Assembly: GCA_963769945.1 (NCBI GenBank)
Contig: CAVYOA010000014.1
Location: 1 to 64,000 of the forward strand
Length of the DNA stretch: 64,000 nt
From: WHSW01 sp963769945
GTDB taxonomy: Bacteria > Actinomycetota > Thermoleophilia > Solirubrobacterales > 70-9
Direction of reading: 5' to 3'
Positions 1 to 11,807 of the stretch are shown here, in pieces. A program made the position numbers and the translations under genes. Each line of letters starts with the position of its first letter. Positions within the stretch are counted from its first letter, which is position 1. Below the pieces are notes generated by a model. The model did no database searches. It saw only the letters and a list, made by a program, of their open reading frames with translations, and was not told the DNA's origin.

Positions 1-771
1 CTCGACGATTCCGACGACCAGCGCCGAGCGCTTCGAGCGGCATCAAGCTCGCCGCGGTACCAAAGCGCGCCCGATCGAACAAGGCCTACATCCAGGCGCT
101 ACCGGTACGGGATACCCCAGCCCCACGGGCGGAACTGGGCGCCTGCGCCTCGACCAGCGCGCTCCGGCTGATGTTCGTGGCCGAGCGGCTGCGGCAGGTC
201 GGTGCTGCCGCCATGCGGTGACCTGCTGCCGTTCTCGTCGCAGACGTCGCCGCGGGCTTCGCCTTCGAGACATCAGTACGGCCGCCTCGACGCCGCCAGG
301 CCGATTGCGAGCAGCAGCAGCAGGTCATCGCCGTTGGAGCGGATCATCCCGACGGAGATCGCGATGCGCGTTTCGTAAACCCGACCCAGCGGTACGCGGT
401 ACCGGATCTCGGTGATCAACATCACCAAGACCTTCAGCCGCATCCGCTGCCAGGCCGCGGCGACCTGGTCGCCGGGCGGCCCTGCTCGAGGGCTCGTTCG
501 GACAGCGCCGGATCGAGGCAACCAGCGTCGCGCCCGCTGCACGCTGACGCGTCGCAGCAGGTTCCGTCGCCGGTTTGCCGGCCGAGGCGGCTGCGTGCCT
601 GACCACGCAGAGCGGCCAGGCCGCTATACTCGGCCCCTCGCTGTCGTCGACTGACGGGAAGTTGCTGATCCCGCGCACTCAGCGGCCGAAGTGGTGCTGA
701 TGAACAGCGGCACGGTCGCGTCCCCGCGGTACGGCTCGAACTTCCATGCCGAAGCCGGCAGGCGTGATCGT
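1..771. other. Noisy contig-end region, no gene assignable
   Basis: No continuous gene can be supported here. Short stretches on the minus strand have the high third-position GC of real genes (roughly 273-473 and 660-780) but the frame changes between them. The adjacent ClpC N-terminus is full of frame jumps, so this is probably low-quality consensus at a contig edge. A TATACT string at 625-630 could be a -10 element but has no convincing partner. Confidence 0.5.
273..473 (-). pseudogene. Coding-like fragment, unidentified
   Basis: Read on the minus strand, these bases give about 66 residues ending in a hydrophobic run (LLLLLAIGLAA) before a TGA. Nearly every codon ends in G or C, as in the real genes of this window. 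An upstream stretch in another minus-strand frame (LDPALSERALEQG, near 480-520) looks like its continuation across a frameshift. It may be the C-terminal end of a gene oriented away from clpC. I do not recognise the family; a permease-like C-terminus is a guess only. Confidence 0.3.
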
Positions 772-3363
<2,592 letters not shown>

Positions 3364-3424
3364 GCCGTCCCGCGCTCTCGCTGGGGCTTCGACTGCTGAG
3401 CACCGCCGGATCCCCTGAGCCGGA

Positions 3425-5327
3425 TCAGCAGCCGCGTCCGAGTCTGTCGCGCTTGTCGGCGCGGACGCGGTCGCGCCCGGGACCACACTTGATCCGATCG
3501 CGCCCGCCGCCGCGGGCGTTGATGCGATCGGCGCCCGCGCCACCGCCGATGCGATCGGAGCCGGGCCCGCCGACGAGGCGGTCGTTGCCGGCCCCGCCCT
3601 TGAGCGAGTCGCGATCCTCGTCGCCTCGCAAGCGGTCGCTGCCCTTGTCGCCGTAGAGGCAATCGTCGCCGGCAAGGCCGCGCAGCCGATCGTTCCCACC
3701 CTCGCCGCGAATGGCGTCGCCCGACCCGCTCGGGACGAGCGTCGCCGGGGTGTCCTTGGCATCGGTGCCGAGCTGCGGCAGCGCACAAGCCGGACCGGTA
3801 AAACCGCCGCCGCCGCCACCCGCCTCTTCCGGCGCGGTAAAGGCGTCGGCGACGTGGTCGTAACCGGGCGGCAGGCCGTCGGGCGCCATCGCCGCGCAGC
3901 CGGCGCGCATGTCGTCGCAGGCTCGCTCGCCGCTGGCGTTGGCGATATCGAAACGCGAGCGCTTGTAGAAGGAGTAGAGGTTCGGGTCGGCGTTGGCGTC
4001 GACCTGACCGCCGCGGGCGTCGTCTCGCCAGCGGTCGGTGAGCAGGCGACGTTCCGCCTCGGCGCGCGCAGCCGCCATTGCCCTGGCACTTGACGTAGCG
4101 ATCGAGCCAGGCCCACGAATACCAGGCAACGAGATCAGTGCCCCGCAGGGTCGCGAGGCCCAGAGCCGGAGCCGTCATCCCCGGGATGAACGAGGACTCG
4201 AAGTGGGTGCCGCCGCGAATGTTGACCTGCATCGAGTCGAGCCCGGTCGCCTTGAAGGTGGTGAAGGCGCCGTTTGCGCTCTGCGGATCGGGGTCGCTCA
4301 TGTTCGGCGTGGCGAAGATCCCGTAGTCGTTGGAGATCCCGAGCGCGGGCTTTTTCAGAGGCGGCTTGTCGGGGCGCGTCGTCGCTGCGCCGGGACAGGC
4401 CGGCGCGCCGCCGGGGCCGCCTCCGCCGACGCTCGTCTCGCTCGAGGCCCGGAGGTTGTCCCAGGCGACGATCGCGTCCACCCGAGGATCGACCTGGCCG
4501 ACGTAGGAGACTGCGCCGGCGCCGAGCGAGTGCCCGGCGATCCCGATGCGCCCGGCATCGACGAGATCGCCGAGCGGGTTAAACGGCGCGTTCAGGCCGG
4601 CGTCGAGGCGACGCTGGTGCTTGGGCGCATGGCTGGTGGCGGTAGTGCAGCTCGCTCGCGGCGAGTACGGCGAGCCAGGCTTGGAGAGCAGGAAGTCAAG
4701 CGCGTCCTCGGTGCCGTCGAAGAACGGCTGGCCGGCTTGGGAGGGAAAGCTCTCGGTCACATCTGGAGCCTCGCCGTACGTGTCGGAGCGACCCTGGCCC
4801 TGGACGTCGTAGGTGAGCACGACGTAGCCGTGCTTGGCGAGCACAGCCGCTAGCCCCCAGTAGAGGGTCTCGGGCGCCTGGATCGAGCCCGTCGTGATCA
4901 CCACTCCAGGCCGTTTCGCCGGCCCAGGCTTGGTCGCCCAGACGTTGCCGGTGATCGTCGCACCGCTGCGGGCGGTGAACAGAACCGGTTTGCGGATGGC
5001 AAAGCCGAGGTTCGCCCAGTCGTAGAAGCGAACATCGCCGGCGCATTCCTGCTTTCGCTGAAAGCAGACGTTGCCGCTGAAGTCGCGCGCATCGGCGCCC
5101 TGGCCCGCCTCGGCCGCGGCAATCTCGGCCAGATCCACGTTGTCCTGAGCGTTCTGGGCAGCGAGGCGCTGCTGAAACTCTGGCGTCAGCGTCACGTACT
5201 GCATGCGCTCACTTGTCTTGGCGTAGTTGCGACCTTCGAGCTCGGGGTCGAAAGCGACGGCGACGGCGGGAACGAGGAGCGCGACCAGCGAGAAGGCGAT
5301 GGCGAGCGGTCGGCTGCGTCGCGGCAC
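3425..5327 (-). CDS. Exported alpha/beta hydrolase with RTX-like C-terminal repeats (one frameshift)
   Basis: Predicted secreted hydrolase. Residues 1-26 form a signal peptide (SRPLAIAFSLVALLVPAVAVA). The catalytic domain shows GQGRSD (about 177-182) and the nucleophile elbow GHSLG at 265-269, so Ser267 is the likely nucleophile. After about residue 415 the frame is lost near 4085 and continues in the next frame through a linker with several Cys to glycine/aspartate nonapeptide repeats of the haemolysin calcium-binding type. Without the shift the frame runs on into nonsense overlapping clpC. The start is GTG at 5327. It converges with clpC and diverges from radA. Substrate unknown; lipase, esterase or chlorophyllase-like cutinase are all possible. 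Confidence 0.75.
3464..3718 (-). repeat. RTX-like nonapeptide repeat tract
   Basis: About nine imperfect units of the form GGxGxDxLxG, for example GEGGNDRLRG, GGAGNDRLVG and GGPGSDRIGG, at the C-terminus of the hydrolase. Such repeats usually bind calcium outside the cell. Many positions that are Leu in classic RTX repeats are followed here by Arg, making the tract basic. Confidence 0.8.
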
Positions 5328-5426
5328 GAGACCATGTTCGATGATCTGACTTGGTTATGCGCTGCTTCGTTTGCCGCCCGTGGCGAACTAGGCACGAACG
5401 CGTGTAGAGACGTCGGCGCCCGTGCG

Positions 5427-5432
5427 TAGGCT
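5427..5432 (+). promoter_or_regulatory. Putative -10 element (TAGGCT) for radA
   Basis: TAGGCT ends six bases before the apparent radA start at 5439, the spacing seen for most putative leaderless genes in this window. No clear -35 is visible. Confidence 0.5.
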
Positions 5433-5438
5433 GGGTCG

Positions 5439-6843
5439 ATAGCTCGATCCACCACATCTTTCTTCTGCCAGGCCTGCGGGCACGAGTCGCTGACTTGGTC
5501 AGGGCGCTGCACCGGCTGCGGCGAGTGGAACTCGCTGGTCGAGGCGCCGAAGCCGAAGGCCGCCGAGCAAGCCGGTAGAGCCGGGAAGCGTGGCGCCGGG
5601 ACAGCCGCCGCAGGTCGCCCGGTTGCCCTGCGCGACGTCTCAGCGCCACAGGTCGACAGGCTGCGCACCGGCATCGCCGAGCTCGACCGCGTTCTCGGCG
5701 GCGGCATGGTCCCGGGCTCGCTCGTCTTGCTCGGCGGCTCGCCTGGGATCGGCAAGTCGACCTTGACCGGGATGGCGCTCGGCAACTTCCATGCCGCAGG
5801 ACACAGCGTGCTCTACATCTCAGGTGAGGAATCCGCCGCGCAGGTTCGCCTGCGCGCCGAGCGCCTGGGCGAGTCCGCGCTCGAGGTTCCAGTGCTGGCA
5901 GAGACCTCGCTCGAGGCCGTGGTCGCGACGCTCGAGGCGGAGCGGCCCGATGCCTGCGTGATCGATTCGATCCAGACGCTTCACGCCGAGGGCATGACCG
6001 GGGCGCCAGGGTCGGTCGGCCAGGTGCGCGAGGCAGCCGCGCGGATCATGGAGGTTGCCAAGCGCCTCGATTGCGCCGTGATCTTGGTCGGCCACGTGAC
6101 CAAGGAGGGCGCGGTAGCCGGACCGCGCGTGCTCGAGCACCTCGTCGACTGCGTCCTCTTCTTCGAAGGCGAGCGCGAGCGCAGCTTTCGCACCTTGCGC
6201 GCTTTGAAGAATCGCTTCGGGGCCACGAGCGAGGTCGGGCGTCTTCGAGATGCGCTCGGGCGGGCTGGTCGAGGTCGCCGATCCCTCGGCGCGCTTTGTC
6301 AGCGAGGCGAGCGCGGCGCCGGGCTCGGTCGTTCTCTGCTCGATGGAGGGCTCGCGCCCGCTGCTGGTCGAGCTGCAGGCGCTGGTGGCGCCGACCGAGG
6401 TCGTCCCGCCGCGGCGGGTCGCGACCGGAATCGACCGCAATCGCTTGGCGATGATCCTCGCGGTGCTCGCGCGCCACGGCGGCCCCTCGTTGGCGGGTGC
6501 CGACGTCTTCGTCAACGTCGCCGGCGGCGTTCGCGTCGACGAGCCCGGCGCCGACCTCGCCGTCGCTCTGGCGCTCGTTTCCGCCCATCGCGGCCAGGCG
6601 CTCGCCGACGACTCGGGCCGACCGCTGGCATGCTTCGGCGAGGTCGGTCTCACCGGCGAGCTGCGCCCGGTCGGCCACGCCGATCGCCGTGCCGCCGAAG
6701 CGGTCAAGTTCGGGCTCGGGCCGGTGCTGGCGCCGCAGGCTACCGAGCAGGCACGCGGTGTCGCGGCGCACGCAACCCTGCGCGCCGCGATTGCCGCGGC
6801 GCTCGAGGCCGGCGCGGTCGCCCCGCGGCAACGTGCCGCCTGA
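5439..6843 (+). CDS. radA: DNA repair protein RadA (one frameshift, apparent ATA start)
   Basis: RecA-like ATPase that processes branched recombination intermediates. The N-terminus has the four-Cys zinc finger CQACG...CTGCG (residues 10-27), then the RecA core with Walker A GGSPGIGKST, the RadA signature KNRFG, and a C-terminal Lon-protease-like domain (GGVRVDEPGADLAVAL). The frame breaks near 6238 in a run of three Gs; removing one G restores EVGVFEM. No ATG, GTG or TTG lies in frame between the upstream stop at 5427 and the zinc finger. The only start matching homologues is ATA at 5439, giving MARSTTSFFCQACG. disA follows after 91 bases. Confidence 0.92.
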
Positions 6844-6934
6844 GCACCCTGTCACTTGACAAGCGCAAAGCCGACCTGTCCACCAGGGATTCACCTGACT
6901 GCGCGGTCAGCAGGGCTTTTGCCAAACTGAGCAA

Positions 6935-8035
6935 GTGACGCACGGGGAGGAGCCCAACGAACTGGAGACTCGGCAGGATCCCCGTCTCGTTCGCGCGCTC
7001 GACATGGTCGCCCCCGGCACTCCGCTTCGCGAGGGCATCGACAACATCATCAACGCCCGAACCGGCGGACTTCTGCTTCTGGCCGAGGCCGAGGACGTCT
7101 CCTTCCTCTTCTCCGGCGGCCTGCGCCTTGACGTCGATTACACGCCGGGTCTGCTCTACCAAGTAGCGAAGATGGACGGCGCGATCGTTCTGCCCTCCGA
7201 TGCGACCAAGATCGCTTGGGCGAACGTTCAGCTGATGCCTGACCCCACGATTCTCTCGATGGAGACGGGCACTCGCCACCGCACGGCCGAGCGCGTTTCG
7301 AAGCAGACGGACGCGCTCGTGATCGCAATCTCCCAGCGCCGCGACGTTGTCTCTCTCTACATCGAGGGCATCAAGTACATCCTCCAGGACATCCCAACGG
7401 TGCTTTCAAAGGCCAACCAAGGTCTCGCGACCCTGGAGAAGTACCGCGCTCGCCTCGATCAGGTCACCAGCCGATTGACGGCACTCGAGTTCGCCGGCGG
7501 GGTCGTTCTCTACGACGTGCTCTCGGTTCTGCAGCGCGCCGAGCTGGTGACGCGGATGGCCATCGAAGTCGAGCGTTACATCATCGAGCTCGGCTCGGAG
7601 GGCCGCTTGGTCGAGATGCAGCTCGAGGAGACCGTTGTCGGCGTCATGGCCGAGCGCGTCGCGTTGGTCCGCGATTACAGCGCGATCGAGTCCGAGCAGG
7701 GCCTGGAGCAGGTCGTCGCCGAGCTCGCTGAGCTTCCTCATACCGAGCTGCTCGACTTCGGCCGCCTCGCTGAGCTGCTCGGCTACGACCGCAAGACGAA
7801 CACCCTTGACTTCGGCGTCACTCCGCGCGGGTACCGCGCGCTCTCGGCGGTGCCTCGGCTGCCGCGGCTCGTGGCGCAGAAGATCGTCAACCACTTCGGC
7901 GACCTCGAGCGGCTGATGGTTGCCTCCGACGCAGACCTCGAGTCGGTCGAGGGCGTTGGCGACGCGCGGGCGAAGGAGATCCGCGAAGGCATTCGCAGGC
8001 TTCAGGAGGTCGACATGGTCGACCGGTATGGATGA
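6935..8035 (+). CDS. disA: Diadenylate cyclase / DNA integrity scanning protein DisA
   Basis: Makes cyclic di-AMP from two ATP and pauses on branched DNA. The N-terminal DAC domain has both signatures, DGA (81-83) and RHR (114-116). A helical linker follows, then a C-terminal helix-hairpin-helix domain (VEGVGDARAKEIREGIRRL). At 366 residues it is full length. GTG at 6935 is chosen because CAAACT ends six bases upstream (6924-6929), fitting the local leaderless pattern. Its place after radA matches the Firmicutes and actinobacterial order. No pdaO/ydaO-type riboswitch is evident nearby. Confidence 0.95.
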   Translation: MTHGEEPNELETRQDPRLVRALDMVAPGTPLREGIDNIINARTGGLLLLAEAEDVSFLFSGGLRLDVDYTPGLLYQVAKMDGAIVLPSDATKIAWANVQLMPDPTILSMETGTRHRTAERVSKQTDALVIAISQRRDVVSLYIEGIKYILQDIPTVLSKANQGLATLEKYRARLDQVTSRLTALEFAGGVVLYDVLSVLQRAELVTRMAIEVERYIIELGSEGRLVEMQLEETVVGVMAERVALVRDYSAIESEQGLEQVVAELAELPHTELLDFGRLAELLGYDRKTNTLDFGVTPRGYRALSAVPRLPRLVAQKIVNHFGDLERLMVASDADLESVEGVGDARAKEIREGIRRLQEVDMVDRYG

Positions 8036-8080
8036 ACTGACGGTCGCCCCGGGCGGTCGTCTCTATTTGAGGAGGCAGAT

Positions 8081-8647
8081 ATTCCAGACGCAGCAGTAGA
8101 GGAAGAGGACGCAATCGAAGAGCTCGAGATCGTCCCCGAGCCGTGCACGTTTCAGGTCGGCGACAACGTCGTCTACCCCCACCACGGCGCCGGCGTCGTC
8201 CTGAAGCGTGAATCGCGCGACATGATGGGCGAGTCGATGGACTACCTGACAATCAAGATCCTGCACAACGACATGACGGTCATGGTCCCCTGCGAGAAGG
8301 CCCACGTAGCAGGCCTGCGGCGCGTGATTGACGAGGAGCAGGTCCGGCGCGTCGTCGATGTTCTCACCGGCGAGGTCTCGGAGATGCCCAAGAACTGGAA
8401 CCGCAGGTTCAAGTACAACCGCGAGAAGATCAAGACAGGCGACGTCATGGAGCTCGCTGAGGTCGTTCGCAACCTCGCCATCCGCGAGTGGCAAAAGGGC
8501 CTCTCCACGGGCGAGAAGCAGATGTACACGCGAGCAAAGAAGATCCTCGCGTCGGAGTTCATGTACGTCCTCGACAAGGACGAAGAAGGCGCGGAAGAGC
8601 ACATCGACGAGCTCTTGGAGGAGCGCTTCGGCGCCACCGCCGCTTAG
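8081..8647 (+). CDS. carD: CarD family RNA polymerase-binding transcription factor (apparent ATT start)
   Basis: Binds the RNA polymerase beta subunit and stabilises open promoter complexes. The N-terminal RNAP-interaction Tudor-like domain begins TFQVGDNVVYPHHGAG, followed by the helical DNA-binding domain (LAEVVRNLAIREWQKGLSTGE, YTRAKKILASEF). The first in-frame ATG, at 8222, would delete half of the polymerase-binding domain. Upstream in frame there is no ATG, GTG or TTG, but a strong ribosome site GAGGAGG (8069-8075) lies five bases before ATT at 8081, giving an acidic leader and a 188-residue protein. AUU is a rare but known initiator (infC). A base error in an ATG is the alternative. 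Confidence 0.88.
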   Translation: MPDAAVEEEDAIEELEIVPEPCTFQVGDNVVYPHHGAGVVLKRESRDMMGESMDYLTIKILHNDMTVMVPCEKAHVAGLRRVIDEEQVRRVVDVLTGEVSEMPKNWNRRFKYNREKIKTGDVMELAEVVRNLAIREWQKGLSTGEKQMYTRAKKILASEFMYVLDKDEEGAEEHIDELLEERFGATAA

Positions 8648-9338
8648 GCCAAGCTCAGCAGTCGCGCTGATCGCGGCCGCCGGCTCCGGAGAGAGGCTCG
8701 GAGCCGGCGGCCCCAAGGCGCTGGTCGAGGTGGCCGGCAGGCCACTGCTGGCGTGGTCGCTGGAGGCGTTCACGCGTTCGAGCGCTTTCGCGTCCGTGGT
8801 GGTTGCCGCGCCGGCTGGTCACGAGGCCGAGGTTCGGCAGATTGACGCAACCTTTGCGGTTGAGGTGGTCACGGGGGGCGCCAGTCGGGCCGATTCAGTG
8901 AGGGAGGCGCTCAGCGTGGTCTCGCCGGAAGCCGAACTGGTTGCGGTTCATGACGCCGCCCGGCCGTTGGTGACGGAGGAGTTGATCGATGCGCTCGTGG
9001 CGGTACTGGCAGGACGGCCAGATGCGGCCGGTGTGGTTCCAGTCGCGGCGGTGACTGACACGATAAAGCGCGCGGGCGCTGATCGCGAGATCGTCGCGAC
9101 GGAGGACCGCCGCCAACTCTGGGCGGCGCAGACGCCGCAAGTGTTTCGCGCCGACGCGTTGCGCGCCGCCTACGCAGGCGATCCAGCAAGCGTCGCCGAG
9201 GCCACCGACGACGCGATGCTGGTCGAGGCGAATGGCGAGAAACTGCTGATCGAGCCCGTCGCAACGGAAAACTTCAAGGTGACGACCAAGTCCGACCTGA
9301 GCCGCGCAGCATTGCTGCTGGAAGCGCACGTTCCCTGA
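8646..9338 (+). CDS. ispD: 2-C-methyl-D-erythritol 4-phosphate cytidylyltransferase IspD
   Basis: Third step of the MEP isoprenoid pathway, CTP plus MEP to CDP-ME. The nucleotide-binding N-terminus ALIAAAGSGERLG and PKAL, the VHDAARPL motif and the C-terminal region TENFKVTTKSDL are all present, so the product is complete. The start is unresolved: the frame has no ATG, GTG or TTG between the carD stop (8645-8647) and the conserved VALIAAAG, so initiation at a non-standard codon or a missing base must be assumed. The given start is simply where the frame clears carD. Confidence 0.88.
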   Translation, partial: RPSSAVALIAAAGSGERLGAGGPKALVEVAGRPLLAWSLEAFTRSSAFASVVVAAPAGHEAEVRQIDATFAVEVVTGGASRADSVREALSVVSPEAELVAVHDAARPLVTEELIDALVAVLAGRPDAAGVVPVAAVTDTIKRAGADREIVATEDRRQLWAAQTPQVFRADALRAAYAGDPASVAEATDDAMLVEANGEKLLIEPVATENFKVTTKSDLSRAALLLEAHVP

Positions 9339-9385
9339 CGAACGTCGATTTACGCACGCTATAGGGGACCAAATCCACGTTCGTC
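9337..9385. repeat. 15-bp inverted repeat beyond ispD
   Basis: GACGAACGTCGATTT (9337-9351) faces AAATCCACGTTCGTC (9371-9385), complementary at 14 of 15 positions, with a 19-base loop containing CTATAGGGGACC. The left arm overlaps the ispD stop codon. There is no U-run, so a factor-independent terminator is not assured. It lies between convergent ispD and the DUF389 gene. Confidence 0.6.
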
Positions 9386-9452
9386 GGCTCAGACCCCACC
9401 CTCACTGACGCGAGCCTCCGGCCGCCACCGCTGCTGCGGCGCAGCCACTACC

Positions 9453-10466
9453 TCACTCCGGCTCCGGGTGCTTGTCGCCTGCGTCGCGCCGACTGCGTCC
9501 AAGCGGCAGCCCTGCCGCCGTGCGTGCCGAGTCGGAGAGGTGGTCGCGGCGACGGCGCATGTAGTGCAGGCGCTGGAAGTAGAGGACGCTGACGCCCGCG
9601 AGCACGATCGCGACCAGGTTCAGCCCCAGTTGAAGCACCGCACCACCGAACTCCGACCAGTCGCCATAGGCGGCGGCGACACCGATGTTGGCAGCGGCCG
9701 GGATCGTCGTCACCGAAACCAGCACTCCGATCAGCGCTCCCGACTTCGCCGAGGTAAGTGAGAGCACACCGGCGGCACCGGCGACGAAGGCGACGATGAC
9801 GGAGAAGGCGTCGGGGCTCGAGATGAAGTCGGTCAGCGGATGCTCGGAGGTGACGAAGTCGTCAGGCGTCAGCCCGACAGCGCGGATGGCCAACGCGAAC
9901 AGCAGCGCAGCTCCGATACCAACCGGAAAGCCGGCGGCGAGCGCGACGAAGGAGCGTTTGGCGACGTCACCGCGGCGCTCGACCAAGGCGACGCAGAGGC
10001 CGGCGATCGGCCCGAACTCCGGCCCGACGATCATCGCGCCAACGATCAGGATCGGCGAGTCGAGGTAGATGCCGACGGACGCGATCACGCAGGCGATCGC
10101 CATGAAGGCGAGAAACGTCGCCGACAGCTCGATGTTCTCGGAGGTCCGCGACTCGACCTCCTCCCAGACGACCGCGTCGCTGGGGTGTCCGCGCGCCGCT
10201 CGCTCGGCCTTCACCGCCACCTCGGAGATCGCGGAATCGATGTTCTCGATCGCGATCGAGCCCTCCTTATCGATCTCCAGCTCGCGCAGATCGGAGACGA
10301 TCACGCTCGCGTCCTCACGCGCAACGTCGCAGAGGATCACGTCACCCACGGGCTTGTGTGCCGCTCCCTCGAGCAGGATCACGTTGATCGCCGACTCGCT
10401 CTCACAGAGCAGGTCGAGCACGTCCTTGCTGTGATCGGCGGGAACCACGATCCGCATGTGGACCAT
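9453..10466 (-). CDS. DUF389 family membrane protein
   Basis: Integral membrane protein of unknown function (DUF389, TIGR00341-like). An N-terminal soluble domain of about 110 residues resembles ferredoxin-fold regulatory domains, followed by six or so hydrophobic helices with the conserved ILIVGAMIVGPEFGPIAGL segment. It sits alone on the minus strand inside the isoprenoid/radA block. ATG at 10466 is preceded by TAGCGT with six bases between, suggesting a leaderless mRNA. It diverges from the PHP gene 48 bases away. Transport function is suspected for the family but not shown. Confidence 0.85.
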   Translation of the reverse strand: MVHMRIVVPADHSKDVLDLLCESESAINVILLEGAAHKPVGDVILCDVAREDASVIVSDLRELEIDKEGSIAIENIDSAISEVAVKAERAARGHPSDAVVWEEVESRTSENIELSATFLAFMAIACVIASVGIYLDSPILIVGAMIVGPEFGPIAGLCVALVERRGDVAKRSFVALAAGFPVGIGAALLFALAIRAVGLTPDDFVTSEHPLTDFISSPDAFSVIVAFVAGAAGVLSLTSAKSGALIGVLVSVTTIPAAANIGVAAAYGDWSEFGGAVLQLGLNLVAIVLAGVSVLYFQRLHYMRRRRDHLSDSARTAAGLPLGRSRRDAGDKHPEPE

Positions 10467-10472
10467 GGCTAG

Positions 10473-10478
10473 ACGCTA
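10473..10478 (-). promoter_or_regulatory. Putative -10 element (TAGCGT) for DUF389 gene
   Basis: On the minus strand TAGCGT ends six bases before the ATG at 10466. No Shine-Dalgarno site could fit between. Confidence 0.5.
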
Positions 10479-10502
10479 CCCCGCCGCGAACTTCGCAGCC
10501 AC

Positions 10503-10508
10503 TACGCT
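10503..10508 (+). promoter_or_regulatory. Putative -10 element (TACGCT) for PHP gene
   Basis: TACGCT ends six bases before GTG 10515. The same hexamer and spacing occur before 24343 and 35815. Confidence 0.5.
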
Positions 10509-10514
10509 GGCCGC

Positions 10515-11340
10515 GTGCTCACCGACTACCACCTGCACCTGCGCCCGGACGAACCCGATGCCTCGCCCGAGCAGTACTTCACCGAGGCCAACGTGGATCG
10601 CTATCTGGAGGCCGCCGCGACCGCCGGCATCGAGGAGCTGGGTGTCTCCGAGCACATCGACCGATTCACCCAATCACTGACGATCTGGGATCACCCGTCG
10701 TGGCGCACCAACGCGCGTGACGATCTCAGCGAGTACTGCGAGTTCGTAGGATCGACCCCGCTACGGCTCGGGATCGAGATGGATTACCTGACTGGCTGCG
10801 AGGACCGGATCGCCAGTGTCCTCGACGCTCACCCGTTCGACTACGTCGTCGGCTCGGTTCATTTCATCCGCGACCGCGCCGTCGACTGGGACGTCTATGA
10901 CATCTGGGAGGCCGTCAGCGATCCCGATCGCGTCTGGCAGCTCTATTTCGACACCCTCGTCGAAGCTGTCCACAGCGGGCTCTACGACATCCTCGCGCAC
11001 CCCGACTTGGTCAAGGTCTGGGGAGGCGGGAGGCCGCTGCCAAAGCGCGACCCCCGCTTCTATTACGAGCCCGTCGTCGAGGCGATCGCCGAGGTTGGCA
11101 TCGCGGTCGAGGTCTCGACCGCAGGCTGGCGAAAGCCCGTCGGCGAGCTCTATCCTGCCGACGCCTTCGCCGAGATGTGTGTCGATGCAGGCGTCCGTGT
11201 TCGCGCTCTCCTCCGATGCCCACCTCCCCGAGCATGTCGGCCACGAATACGATCGCGCCGTGGAGAAGATGCGCGCTTGGGGAATCGATCAGCTGTGCGT
11301 ATTCGAGCGCCGTCAGCGCCGCCTGGAGCCGTTGCCGTGA
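10515..11340 (+). CDS. PHP-domain histidinol-phosphatase-like hydrolase (frameshifted)
   Basis: Metal-dependent phosphoesterase of the PHP superfamily, HisJ-like. The metal-binding N-terminus DYHLHLRPD is followed by LGVSEHIDRF, GIEMDYL, VVGSVHFI, DILAHPDLVK and, after a frame break near 11195, FALSSDAHLPEHVG. The break fuses its reading frame with ispF downstream; reading across it gives an end at TGA 11338-11340. That stop overlaps the GTG of ispF (GTGA), so the two are probably translationally coupled. The natural substrate is not evident; histidinol phosphate is only one possibility. Confidence 0.82.
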
Positions 11341-11792
11341 GCCGGGTCGGGGTCGGCTACGACAGCCACCGTTTTGCCGCGGGCGGCCGGCTCGTCCTCG
11401 GCGGCGTCGAGATCGAGCACAAAGCAGGGCTCGAGGGTCACTCCGACGCCGACGTCGTCGCCCATGCCGTGATCGATGCCCTGCTCGGGGCTGCCGCCCT
11501 CGGGGATCTCGGTACCCACTTCCCGCCGACCGAGGAACGCTGGCGCGATGCCGACTCGCTCGAGCTGATGCGGACTGTCGTCGGCATGCTCAACGGCCCG
11601 GTTGTCAACGTCGACGTCAGCGTCATCTGCGAGCAGCCGCAGCTCGCCCCCCACCGCGAGCAGATGGAGCACAACATCTCCGAGGTGCTTTCCGCGCCGG
11701 TCAGCGTCAAGGCGAGCAGCAACGAGGGCATGGGCTTCGTCGGGCGCGGCGAGGGGATTGCCTGCATCGCAGTGGCCTCCATCGATACCTGA
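11337..11792 (+). CDS. ispF: 2-C-methyl-D-erythritol 2,4-cyclodiphosphate synthase IspF
   Basis: Fifth step of the MEP pathway, closing CDP-ME 2-phosphate to the cyclic diphosphate. At 151 residues it is full length. The zinc ligands are in GYDSHRF (Asp9, His11), the DADVVAHAVIDALLG segment and the C-terminal KASSNEGMGFVGRGEGI loop. The GTG start overlaps the PHP stop. ispD lies 2 kb upstream, split from it by the DUF389 and PHP genes, whereas many genomes keep ispD and ispF adjacent or fused. Confidence 0.95.
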   Translation: MSRVGVGYDSHRFAAGGRLVLGGVEIEHKAGLEGHSDADVVAHAVIDALLGAAALGDLGTHFPPTEERWRDADSLELMRTVVGMLNGPVVNVDVSVICEQPQLAPHREQMEHNISEVLSAPVSVKASSNEGMGFVGRGEGIACIAVASIDT

Positions 11793-11807
11793 TTCGTCAA
11801 CCTCGCA

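Noticed and set aside
6856..6861. TTGACA near the radA-disA junction as a -35 box
   Set aside because: No acceptable -10 lies 16-19 bases downstream; the CAAACT at 6924-6929 fits the disA start better.
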